This document shows positions 1-5,776 of a stretch of 10,224 bases of DNA, in pieces; position 1 is the stretch's first letter, and every line of letters starts with the position of its first letter. This DNA comes from Chloroflexota bacterium. Its GTDB lineage: Bacteria; Chloroflexota; Anaerolineae; Promineifilales; Promineifilaceae. Under the pieces are notes generated by a model. It was not told the DNA's origin. It saw only the letters and a program-made list of their open reading frames with translations, and ran no database searches. The DNA lies in the NCBI GenBank assembly GCA_020353135.1, contig CP070688.1:3754120-3764343 (forward strand), given 5' to 3'. The position numbers were made by a program, and so were the translations under genes.

Positions 1-538
1 GCTCGGCTATCTGTTTTTCTAGGGCGGCGATCTTCTCGTTCAGGGCCGTGATTTCGGAAGCCATGGCTACTGCCGCACCGGTTGCTTCTTCAGGATCGGT
101 CCCTTCAGATTGAGCGGCCGAGGTCGACACACCCCAGGCGGACAAGGTAGCGTTCATCATCTCTTCCATCGGCTTGGTCATGCTGGAGCCGCTGGCCATC
201 GCCTCGCCTATGGAATCCATCATCATCTTGGTGTAATCGCCCCAGAGACGGGTCGTTTCCGCAAGTGCGTCCGGCGCAAACGGGTTGGCGCCGAACGCGT
301 TGGCGGCATACTCGTTCGCGTCGGCAAAGCCTTCGCCCATGCGCTTGGATTCCTCAAAACTGGCCTGGGCAACCTCGTTGACGTAGCCCTGCATGAATGC
401 CAGGGCTTCAGAAAATTGGCTGAAGCTGGCTTCGGTATTGCTTTGGACGTGCTTGACGATACCCCGCCAGCGGGCTTGTTGTTCCTCGCCGGCTTCGCGG
501 ACGAAGCGCAGCACAAATGACACCATCTCTTGATCCAT
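1..538 (-). CDS. Phasin-like helical protein, C-terminus cut by window edge
   Basis: The reading frame is open from an ATG at 538 to the window edge: 179 codons with no stop. It begins MDQEMVSFVL and is almost entirely predicted helix, rich in Ala, Glu, Met and Gln. Residues 20-115 form amphipathic helices with aromatic anchors (W24, F39, F42, F48, W99, Y102). A Ser/Thr/Glu/Ala-rich linker follows at about 137-160. Residues 162-179 then form a short coiled coil (I163, L166, I170, L173, I177 in a 3-4 spacing). Helical body, linker and short oligomerising zipper resemble phasins, the proteins that coat polyhydroxyalkanoate granules, and PhaE-like synthase subunits. I see no diagnostic motif, so the function is inference. 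A second in-frame ATG lies directly upstream at 541. The AAAGGAG ribosome site (545-551) ends 6 bases before the 538 start and only 3 before 541, so 538 is preferred. The gene lies about 120 bp downstream of the SARP-like gene on the same strand and has its own promoter. Confidence 0.72.
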   Translation of the reverse strand, partial: MDQEMVSFVLRFVREAGEEQQARWRGIVKHVQSNTEASFSQFSEALAFMQGYVNEVAQASFEESKRMGEGFADANEYAANAFGANPFAPDALAETTRLWGDYTKMMMDSIGEAMASGSSMTKPMEEMMNATLSAWGVSTSAAQSEGTDPEEATGAAVAMASEITALNEKIAALEKQIAE

Positions 539-544
539 CATTAA

Positions 545-566
545 CTCCTTTCGATTGTCTATTCTA
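545..566 (-). promoter_or_regulatory. -10 box and ribosome binding site of the phasin-like gene
   Basis: On the minus strand, TAGAAT (566-561, five of six matches to TATAAT) is followed after about 9 bases by AAAGGAG (551-545) and then the start codon. Transcription would begin near 554 and give a leader of about 15 bases. No recognisable -35 hexamer is present at the usual distance. The GTAACT direct repeats occupy that position, as is typical of activator-dependent promoters. Confidence 0.55.
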
Positions 567-573
567 TGAGGGG

Positions 574-602
574 TAGTTACGGCCGAGTTACACGGCAGTT
601 AC
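574..602 (-). promoter_or_regulatory. Triple 11-bp direct repeat, candidate SARP operator
   Basis: Read on the minus strand, GTAACT occurs at 602-597, 591-586 and 580-575, with an exact period of 11 bp (heptamers GTAACTG, GTAACTC, GTAACTA). The last unit ends 7 bases (counting a heptamer) or 8 bases (counting a hexamer) before the TAGAAT -10 box. Streptomyces SARPs such as ActII-ORF4, DnrI and AfsR are known to bind heptamer direct repeats spaced 11 bp, covering the -35 region, with the last repeat about 8 bp from the -10. A SARP-like gene ends only 57 bp upstream. The repeats and spacing are seen directly. The operator role is inferred. Confidence 0.6.
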
Positions 603-606
603 AGCG

Positions 607-660
607 ATTTTCCCGGCAACTCCATAGCTCGCAGAGTCGTTTCCGGGAAAATGTGGAGTT
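607..660. repeat. Interleaved inverted repeats after the SARP-like gene
   Basis: Two perfect inverted repeats interlock. ATTTTCCCGG at 607-616 pairs with CCGGGAAAAT at 643-652 (10 bp). AACTCCA at 618-624 pairs with TGGAGTT at 654-660 (7 bp) and overlaps the TAA stop codon of the SARP-like gene. The order A-B-A'-B' is that of an H-type pseudoknot, or of two alternative hairpins. On the minus-strand transcript the 10-bp stem is not followed by a U run, so it is not a classical intrinsic terminator. It may mark the 3' end of the SARP-like mRNA. Confidence 0.5.
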
Positions 661-1474
661 AGTCAGAGCTGCCTTGGCTGATCTGCTCGAATAACTTGGT
701 CGTCTCGTTCATAGGCTCGATGCCCAGTTCGTAGGCGAGCGCTTGCCGGCACTGGCGGTAGGCGCGAACGGCCAGCGGCCGGTTGCCATTGGCCATGTGA
801 GCGCGCATGAGCAAGCGGTAAGCCTCTTCCCAGCAAGGGTCGACGACCAATACCTTCTGGCTCCAGTTGATGGTTTCGAGCAGGTCTCCCACGTCCAACA
901 GAAGGCGGGCCAGTCGGCCGGCGCCGATCAGATAGAGAGCCACCAACCGCTCTCGTTTGCCGCTGGACCAATCTTCGTAGAGAGCGTCGGGCAGATAGTC
1001 GCCCTGGTACAGATCCAGGGCTCGGCGATATAGATCGATGGCTTGCTCTGGAGATCGCTTTTCGGCCGTGTTTCCGGCGGTGATGCCCTCTTCAAACTCA
1101 ACCGCGTCCACGATTATTGGGACGTCGATGTTAAGGCCGTAGCTAAGCCCATTCCGGGTTATGTAGGATGATGGCGTTCTCGGCGGCCGGTCGGGCTCCA
1201 GGACGCTCTGCACGGCGTTGAGGGCCACTTTGAAGTCCCGGTCTGCCCGCTCGGCGTCCAATTGGGGCCACAATTCGCCGGCGATACGTTCTTTTGGGAT
1301 ATGCTGGCGCCGGTAGGTTATGAAGTACTGGAACAGCCTGCGGGCCTTTTCCCGACCCCACTCTGCTTCGGACATTCTCCCCCCACCCCGCCAGACGACG
1401 AAGCGGCCCAAGGTTTGGACGCGTAATTCCGGCGCCGGCGTAGACGAAGCGGCAGGATCAGCCATGATGCTCAT
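659..1474 (-). CDS. SARP-like transcriptional activator (OmpR-type winged helix + BTAD)
   Basis: This 271-residue protein has the length of a minimal SARP. Residues 17-115 are the OmpR-like winged-helix DNA-binding domain, with LGRFVVWRG, the recognition region around EKARRLFQYF and LWPQLDAERADRDFKVALN, and a terminal beta wing near SYGLN. Residues 121-266 are the bacterial transcriptional activator domain (BTAD), made of TPR-like helices including LYQGDYLPDALYEDW and a GIEP ending. It has no ATPase or sensor domain, so activity would follow expression level or a bound ligand. It closely resembles the last 255 residues of the large regulator at 2497-5724: I count 40 of 80 identical residues over the winged-helix part. 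The likely target is the phasin-like gene immediately downstream, whose promoter carries 11-bp direct repeats. The start is uncertain. M1 at 1474 abuts a TATAAT box and neither it nor M4 at 1465 has a ribosome binding site. If that box is the promoter, the true start is the 1465 ATG. Confidence 0.9.
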   Translation of the reverse strand: MSIMADPAASSTPAPELRVQTLGRFVVWRGGGRMSEAEWGREKARRLFQYFITYRRQHIPKERIAGELWPQLDAERADRDFKVALNAVQSVLEPDRPPRTPSSYITRNGLSYGLNIDVPIIVDAVEFEEGITAGNTAEKRSPEQAIDLYRRALDLYQGDYLPDALYEDWSSGKRERLVALYLIGAGRLARLLLDVGDLLETINWSQKVLVVDPCWEEAYRLLMRAHMANGNRPLAVRAYRQCRQALAYELGIEPMNETTKLFEQISQGSSD

Positions 1475-1499
1475 ATTATAGCAAGGCTTAGTGAGTTAC
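1475..1499 (-). promoter_or_regulatory. Extended -10 promoter of the SARP-like gene, with one GTAACT half-site
   Basis: The minus strand reads TGCTATAAT at 1483-1475, a perfect extended -10 element (TGnTATAAT). A single GTAACT lies upstream at 1499-1494, in the -35 region, and matches the unit that is repeated three times before the phasin-like gene. Transcription should start near 1468-1466, downstream of the first ATG (1474-1472) and 1-3 bases before the second (1465). The message would therefore be nearly leaderless. One half-site could allow weak autoregulation, which is speculative. Confidence 0.5.
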
Positions 1500-1516
1500 A
1501 GGCCAATCTCGGGGCG

Positions 1517-1525
1517 TGCTACAAT
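1517..1525 (+). promoter_or_regulatory. Extended -10 promoter candidate for the crotonase/regulator operon
   Basis: TGCTACAAT at 1517-1525 fits an extended -10 element with one mismatch to TATAAT. It faces the crotonase-family gene and stands back to back with the promoter of the SARP-like gene. A start near 1532 would give a 5' leader of about 160 bases containing both copies of the palindromic repeat. I see no good -35. Confidence 0.35.
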
Positions 1526-1547
1526 CGGCCGGGGAAAGCACCAGAAG

Positions 1548-1683
1548 AGTCTGGCTTCTGCGAGAACGGATTGTGACGCGTAATAGAAGGTGAGAAGCCA
1601 GACTTCTTGGCAGGTAGAAAATTCTGGCTTCTACGAGACCGGATTGTGATGCGTAATTGAAGGTTAAAAGCCAGGCTTTTTGG
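1548..1683. repeat. Two diverged 60-bp copies of an imperfect palindromic repeat, period 73 bp
   Basis: Copy A spans 1551-1610 and copy B 1624-1683. Hand alignment gives 52 of 60 identical bases and no gaps, with a 13-bp spacer. Copy A is bounded by a perfect 12-bp inverted repeat, AGTCTGGCTTCT (1548-1559) and AGAAGCCAGACT (1593-1604), around a 33-base loop. Copy B keeps 8 of the 9 matching pairs and contains a near palindrome AAAAGCCAGGCTTTTT at 1666-1681. The loop core GGATTGTGAYGCGTAAT is conserved apart from the single C/T difference. Nothing here codes for protein. It may be a dispersed REP or MITE-like element, or a structured 5' leader of the next gene, since copy B ends 10 bases before its ATG. 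Confidence 0.75.
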
Positions 1684-1693
1684 TTATGAACCT

Positions 1694-2461
1694 ATGAAAG
1701 AGTTGATACAGATAGAGCATATCGGGTCGACGAGTATCTTGACCTTAAATCGGCCGGAGCGACACAATAGCCTGGTTCCTGAGTTACTGCAAGAATTGCT
1801 GGCCCGGATCGACGACATCCAGGCCAAGCCGGATACGCGAGCGGTTGTCTTGCAGGCCAACGGCCGTTCCTTCTCCACCGGCGGCGACGTCGGCGGCTTT
1901 AATGAGCACCTGGGTACAATTGGGTCCTATGCGCGCCAGATCGTCGGCCTACTGAACCGGGTGATACTATCCTTGCTGAATCTGCCCGTTCCGGTGGTGG
2001 CGGCCGTGCACGGAATCGTCACCGGCGGCTCGCTTGGTCTGGTGTTGGCCTGCGACATCGTGCTCGTCGCGCCAGAGGCGAGTTTCACGCCCTACTACAG
2101 CGTCGTCGGCTTTAGCCCGGACGGTGGCTGGACGGCGATGTTGCCGGCGATTATCGGCTGGAAACGAACGACCGCTATCTTGCAGCAAAACAAGAGTATA
2201 TCGGCCGCAGAGGCCCGGGACTGGGGCCTGGCAGACAGAGTCGTAGACGGCGATCGAATTCGACAGGAGGCACTCCTGGCAGCCCAGGATATCGCCGCCA
2301 AAAAGCGCGGTTCAATCCAGCGTACCAAGCGTTTGCTTCTGGCCGGACAAGGAGATCTAGCCGGACGACTGGAACGAGAACGGAAACACTTTGTGCAACA
2401 GATCGTGACCCCTGAAGCGCAAGAGGGCATGGTCGCCTTCTTGGACCAGCGGCGATCATGA
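1694..2461 (+). CDS. Enoyl-CoA hydratase/isomerase (crotonase) family protein, PaaG-like active site
   Basis: The 255 residues cover the whole crotonase fold. Early motifs are LTLNRPERHNSL (residues 17-27) and the oxyanion-hole strand SFSTGGDV (59-66). The second oxyanion segment is HGIVTGGSLGLVLACDIV (106-123), and SPDGGW (141-146) follows. In true enoyl-CoA hydratases two glutamates are catalytic, in GGGCE and QPE. Here the aligned residues are Gly115 and Tyr134, so hydration by the usual mechanism is unlikely. Asp143 aligns with the aspartate of the PaaG-type isomerase motif PDxGG. I infer an acyl-CoA isomerase or related crotonase reaction with unknown substrate. The ATG at 1694 has no visible ribosome binding site and sits 10 bases after repeat copy B. 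The stop codon overlaps an ATG (ATGA), and the large regulator starts about 35 bases later, so the two are probably cotranscribed. Confidence 0.9.
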   Translation: MKELIQIEHIGSTSILTLNRPERHNSLVPELLQELLARIDDIQAKPDTRAVVLQANGRSFSTGGDVGGFNEHLGTIGSYARQIVGLLNRVILSLLNLPVPVVAAVHGIVTGGSLGLVLACDIVLVAPEASFTPYYSVVGFSPDGGWTAMLPAIIGWKRTTAILQQNKSISAAEARDWGLADRVVDGDRIRQEALLAAQDIAAKKRGSIQRTKRLLLAGQGDLAGRLERERKHFVQQIVTPEAQEGMVAFLDQRRS

Positions 2462-2493
2462 TTAGGATCAGGACAACACCTGGCGATTGGTGA
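2458..2493 (+). other. 11-codon mini-ORF coupled to the crotonase stop, in frame with the regulator
   Basis: ATG at 2458-2460 overlaps the crotonase stop TGA (2459-2461) as ATGA. It reads MIRIRTTPGDW and ends at TGA 2491-2493. The frame is the same as that of the large regulator, whose TTG start at 2497 lies one codon after this stop. It could be a coupling peptide that delivers ribosomes to the TTG. It could also be the remnant of a longer N-terminus cut off by a nonsense change. Confidence 0.4.
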
Positions 2494-2496
2494 ATC

Positions 2497-5400
2497 TTGT
2501 ACCAGGAAGCTTTAGTCGGGCGCACAAAATTAATCCCTCCCCGCCCTCAACGGCGCACCCTACATCGCGGCCGGCTGACAAGGCGACTACTGGAAGCGGC
2601 CGATTATCGGCTGACGCTGGTACAGGCCGGAACTGGCTATGGCAAGACGACGGCCCTGTCCGCCCTCGCGGACCAGGAGCGTCCCCTGGTCTGGTATCAC
2701 TTAGAAGCGGAGGACGCCGACCCGCTCGTCTTCTTGCTCCATCTCATCTATGGTTTCGGCGAGACCCTGGGCGGAATCTCTGAGGCGCCTTTGGCTTTGC
2801 TGGAGCGATGGGAAAGCGACAATCGCGCCTCGCCCTGGACGGCCGTGGTCGACGTTCTGAACAACGAGCTGGCCCAACGGATAACGGAGCCGGTCTTCCT
2901 GGTGCTGGACGACGCCCATCATCTGAACCAGGCGGCCGAATCCATCCGCATCCTGGATCGTTTCATCGGCCGGGCGCCGGCCAACATCCTGCCCATCCTG
3001 GCCGGTCGCCATCCCTTGCAACTGCCGAGCCTGGTCAACTGGCGCGTGAGGGGTCAGGTGCTGGAGATTGGGCAAGACGAACTGGCCTTCACGGCCGAGG
3101 AAATCAGCGCGCTGTTCGGCGATCGGTACGGTTTTTCACTCACGGCCGACCAGGTTTCGTTACTGGCGGTCCGCAGCGAGGGTTGGGCCATCGCCCTGCA
3201 ATTAGTCTGGCAGCGGCTGCAAAGCGAAAAAGGGACGCTGAACCAGGCCTTGGGCCGCCTGTCAGGTTCGGCCGGCGACTTGTTTGCCTACCTGAGCCAG
3301 GAAATCCTGGTCCGCCAGCCGGAAGATATCCAGGATTTCCTTCGGCAGACGGCCGTTTTACGGGAAATGACAGCCGCTATCTGCAATTGTCTGCGTTCGG
3401 CCGGCGATAGCGAGCAGATTTTGCGCTATCTCATAGAAAACGAACTCTTTGTTGTAAATTTAGGTGATGGCCACGTGCGCTACCATCACGTGTTTCGCGA
3501 CTTCCTGGCCCACCAGTCGCCGGCCGATGAGATCCGGGCAGCCCATCGAAGGGCGGCCGCCTGCTACAGTCATCTAGGCGACGATGAACAGGCGTTGCAC
3601 CATTGGCTGGCTGCCGGCGACTTCCTGGCAGCGGCCCAGGTGCTGGTTGGCCTGGGACGAAGTATGGTACGGAGCGGCCGGTTGGATACCCTGTCGGGCT
3701 GGATCGGCGCCTTGCCGCCGGATGTCCTGGAAGGGCATCCGGCGCTGATGGCCTATTTGGGCGATATCGGCCGGCTTCACAGTCACTTCGAAGAAGCGCT
3801 GGGTTGGTATCGGCAAGCCGAGGAGGGCAGCCGCGCCGCGGGCGATATCCGCGGCGTCGGCCAGGCGTTGCGTGGCCAGGCGAGAGTCTACCTGGACACG
3901 GTTGACGCCAGCCAGGCGGAAAGCCTGCTGCAAGAGGCGTTACGCCTTTCGGATGGCCAGGAAGATCGGGAAAGCCGGGCTCGGCTACTGGAGCTACTGG
4001 CCGAGAATCTGATCAATCGCGGCCGGTCGGACAAAGCCGAACAGTACCAACAGCAGGCGCGGGCGCTGCGCGAGCAAGGACCGGCCGAAGCGGAGATCTC
4101 GGTCCGACTGCTGCTGCGCACCGGCCGCCTGAACCAGGCGCGCGAGGTGCTGGAAGAACGGGTAAAGGCGGAACGGCGCGAGCCGGTGTTGCGGCCGCGG
4201 GCTCATCGGGAAACGCTGCTGCTGCTTTCGTTGGTCCTGGCGTTCCAGGGCGAACAAGAAGAAGCGTATCATGCGGCCGTCGAGGGCACCGAGCGCGGAA
4301 AATTACTTGATTCGTCATTCATCACCGCCGTGGGACACATGCGCCAGGGCCATGCCTGGTTGGTACGAAAGGACACGCAAGGATACCGGAAAGCAATCCA
4401 GCGCTACCAGGAGACGATCGAACTGAGCGAACGATTGGACGTGTCCAGGCTCCAGATCGAGGCCTTTTGGGGACTATGCCAGGCTTATGGTTTTCAAGGC
4501 GACCTGTTAGAAGCTCGGCGGGTTGCCGAAAAGGGGATAGGCATGGCCCAGGTGGTAGGCGACGAATGGATCGAGGCCTGCATTCGGTTGTCACTTGGCG
4601 CCGGCTATGCGCTGGTCGACCGCTTCTCTGACGCGGTCGCCTGGTTGAACCAGGCTGGGGATGCCTTCCGCGAGTGCGCGGATACGCACGGCCAGGCTCT
4701 GGCCCGCATGTGGTTGTGCCTGGTCTGGCACCAGTCAGGCGATGAAACGCGCCTGGAGCGCGACGCCGTCGATCTATTGGGCCTGGTTCGTGAAGGGAAG
4801 TACGATTTCCTTTTCCGGCACAAGACTTTGCTTGGCCCACCGGAGCCGCGCTCGCTTGCGCCGATTTTGCTCTTCGCCCGCCGGCAGGGTCAAAGTTCCT
4901 ATGCCGAGACGCTTTTGAGCCGATTGGGGTTGACCCAGCTCGAGTCTCATCCAGGTTACCGGCTGGAAGTCCAGACCCTTGGCCCTTTCCGGGTATGGCG
5001 CGGCTCGCAGGAGATCGGCGCCGATGAGTGGCGTCGGAAGAAGGCCAGGCAGCTGTTTCAGCTCTTGCTAACAACCCGAACTGGCAAGCTGGAGCGAGAC
5101 CAGATCGTCGAGATGTTATGGCCCGAACTCGGCCCCGACGAGGCCCAGCGGGACTTCAAGATCGCCATGAGCGCCCTCTATAGCGTGCTGGAGCCTGGAC
5201 GCGGCCGCAACGCGCCGTCGGCCTACGTCGAGCGCGACGGCGCGCTTTACGGCTTGCGCACGGAAGCCGACCTGGGGCTGGACGCACAGCAATTCGAAGA
5301 GCTGATCGCCGCCGGCGATGAATCGTTGGCCGAGGATCCCGAGGAGGCGTTGCAGAAGTACCACCGCGCGCTCAAGCTTTACCAGGGCGAGTATTTGCAG

Positions 5401-5724
5401 GAGTACCCGTACGAGGAGTGGAGCAGCGAAGAACGGGAGCGGCTGCTCACCTTGTATTTGCGGACGGCCGAGCGGGCGGCCCAAGTGCATCTTGATCGGG
5501 AAGCCTGGCAGGAGGCCATCGAAGCCTGCCAACTCATTCTGGCCCGGGATGATTGTTGGGAGAACGCCTACCGGATGATGATGGTCGCCTATGATCAACT
5601 CGGCAACCAGGTCCAGGTCCGGCGTGTCTATCAACGTTGTGTCGATCGCTTGCGGGCTGAACTGGATGTAGAACCAACCACGGCCACGGCCGAGCTGTAC
5701 GAAACGCTCCTGGCTCAGGGTTAG
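2497..5724 (+). CDS. Large STAND-type regulator: MalT-like ATPase + TPR repeats + C-terminal SARP/BTAD domain
   Basis: This 1075-residue signal-integrating transcription factor starts with the MalT-family signature RTKLIPPRP (9-17). The Walker A motif AGTGYGKTT is at 44-52, Walker B FLVLDDAHH at 134-142 and the arginine-containing strand ILAGR at 167-171. A helical arm with RYHHVFRDFL follows at 328-337. Residues 340-815 are TPR-like helical repeats, probably the inducer-sensing part. MalT and most relatives end in a LuxR helix-turn-helix. This one ends in an OmpR-like winged helix (about 821-915) followed by BTAD (about 925-1070), closely related to the stand-alone protein at 659-1474. In this family ATP and inducer binding are known to drive oligomerisation and promoter activation. 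The target is unknown; the adjacent crotonase and lipoprotein genes are candidates. The frame begins with TTG just after an in-frame TGA. The TTG start gives the usual N-terminal length, and upstream sequence offers only a weak GGTGA. Confidence 0.93.
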   Translation: MYQEALVGRTKLIPPRPQRRTLHRGRLTRRLLEAADYRLTLVQAGTGYGKTTALSALADQERPLVWYHLEAEDADPLVFLLHLIYGFGETLGGISEAPLALLERWESDNRASPWTAVVDVLNNELAQRITEPVFLVLDDAHHLNQAAESIRILDRFIGRAPANILPILAGRHPLQLPSLVNWRVRGQVLEIGQDELAFTAEEISALFGDRYGFSLTADQVSLLAVRSEGWAIALQLVWQRLQSEKGTLNQALGRLSGSAGDLFAYLSQEILVRQPEDIQDFLRQTAVLREMTAAICNCLRSAGDSEQILRYLIENELFVVNLGDGHVRYHHVFRDFLAHQSPADEIRAAHRRAAACYSHLGDDEQALHHWLAAGDFLAAAQVLVGLGRSMVRSGRLDTLSGWIGALPPDVLEGHPALMAYLGDIGRLHSHFEEALGWYRQAEEGSRAAGDIRGVGQALRGQARVYLDTVDASQAESLLQEALRLSDGQEDRESRARLLELLAENLINRGRSDKAEQYQQQARALREQGPAEAEISVRLLLRTGRLNQAREVLEERVKAERREPVLRPRAHRETLLLLSLVLAFQGEQEEAYHAAVEGTERGKLLDSSFITAVGHMRQGHAWLVRKDTQGYRKAIQRYQETIELSERLDVSRLQIEAFWGLCQAYGFQGDLLEARRVAEKGIGMAQVVGDEWIEACIRLSLGAGYALVDRFSDAVAWLNQAGDAFRECADTHGQALARMWLCLVWHQSGDETRLERDAVDLLGLVREGKYDFLFRHKTLLGPPEPRSLAPILLFARRQGQSSYAETLLSRLGLTQLESHPGYRLEVQTLGPFRVWRGSQEIGADEWRRKKARQLFQLLLTTRTGKLERDQIVEMLWPELGPDEAQRDFKIAMSALYSVLEPGRGRNAPSAYVERDGALYGLRTEADLGLDAQQFEELIAAGDESLAEDPEEALQKYHRALKLYQGEYLQEYPYEEWSSEERERLLTLYLRTAERAAQVHLDREAWQEAIEACQLILARDDCWENAYRMMMVAYDQLGNQVQVRRVYQRCVDRLRAELDVEPTTATAELYETLLAQG

Positions 5725-5776
5725 AATGGGCTGATAGTCGGCTAGTTCAACATTATGAGAGATTGGAGGACATACC

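Noticed and set aside
110..520. Plus-strand open frame of 136 codons
   Set aside because: It is antisense to the phasin-like gene, which has a proper ribosome site, promoter and plausible helical sequence. The plus-strand product is His/Gly/Arg-rich shadow sequence.
607..652. Classical intrinsic terminator of the SARP-like gene
   Set aside because: The 10-bp stem has a 26-base loop and no U run after the second arm on the transcript strand.
1548..1683. CRISPR array
   Set aside because: Only two units of 60 bp with a 13-bp spacer and 13% divergence, and no cas genes nearby. It is a palindromic repeat pair, not an array.
1694..2461. DmdD (methylthioacryloyl-CoA hydratase) partner for the DmdA-like enzyme
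   Set aside because: It is more than 5 kb away, in another operon, and lacks both glutamates needed by crotonase-type hydratases.
4322..5074. Minus-strand open frame of 250 codons inside the large regulator
   Set aside because: Arg/Pro/Ser-rich shadow translation of the TPR region, with no recognisable domain.
5751..5756. CATTAT as a -10 box for the lipoprotein gene
   Set aside because: It has no -35 partner and would leave a leader of about 14 bases. Cotranscription with the regulator is equally possible, so it is not listed as a feature.
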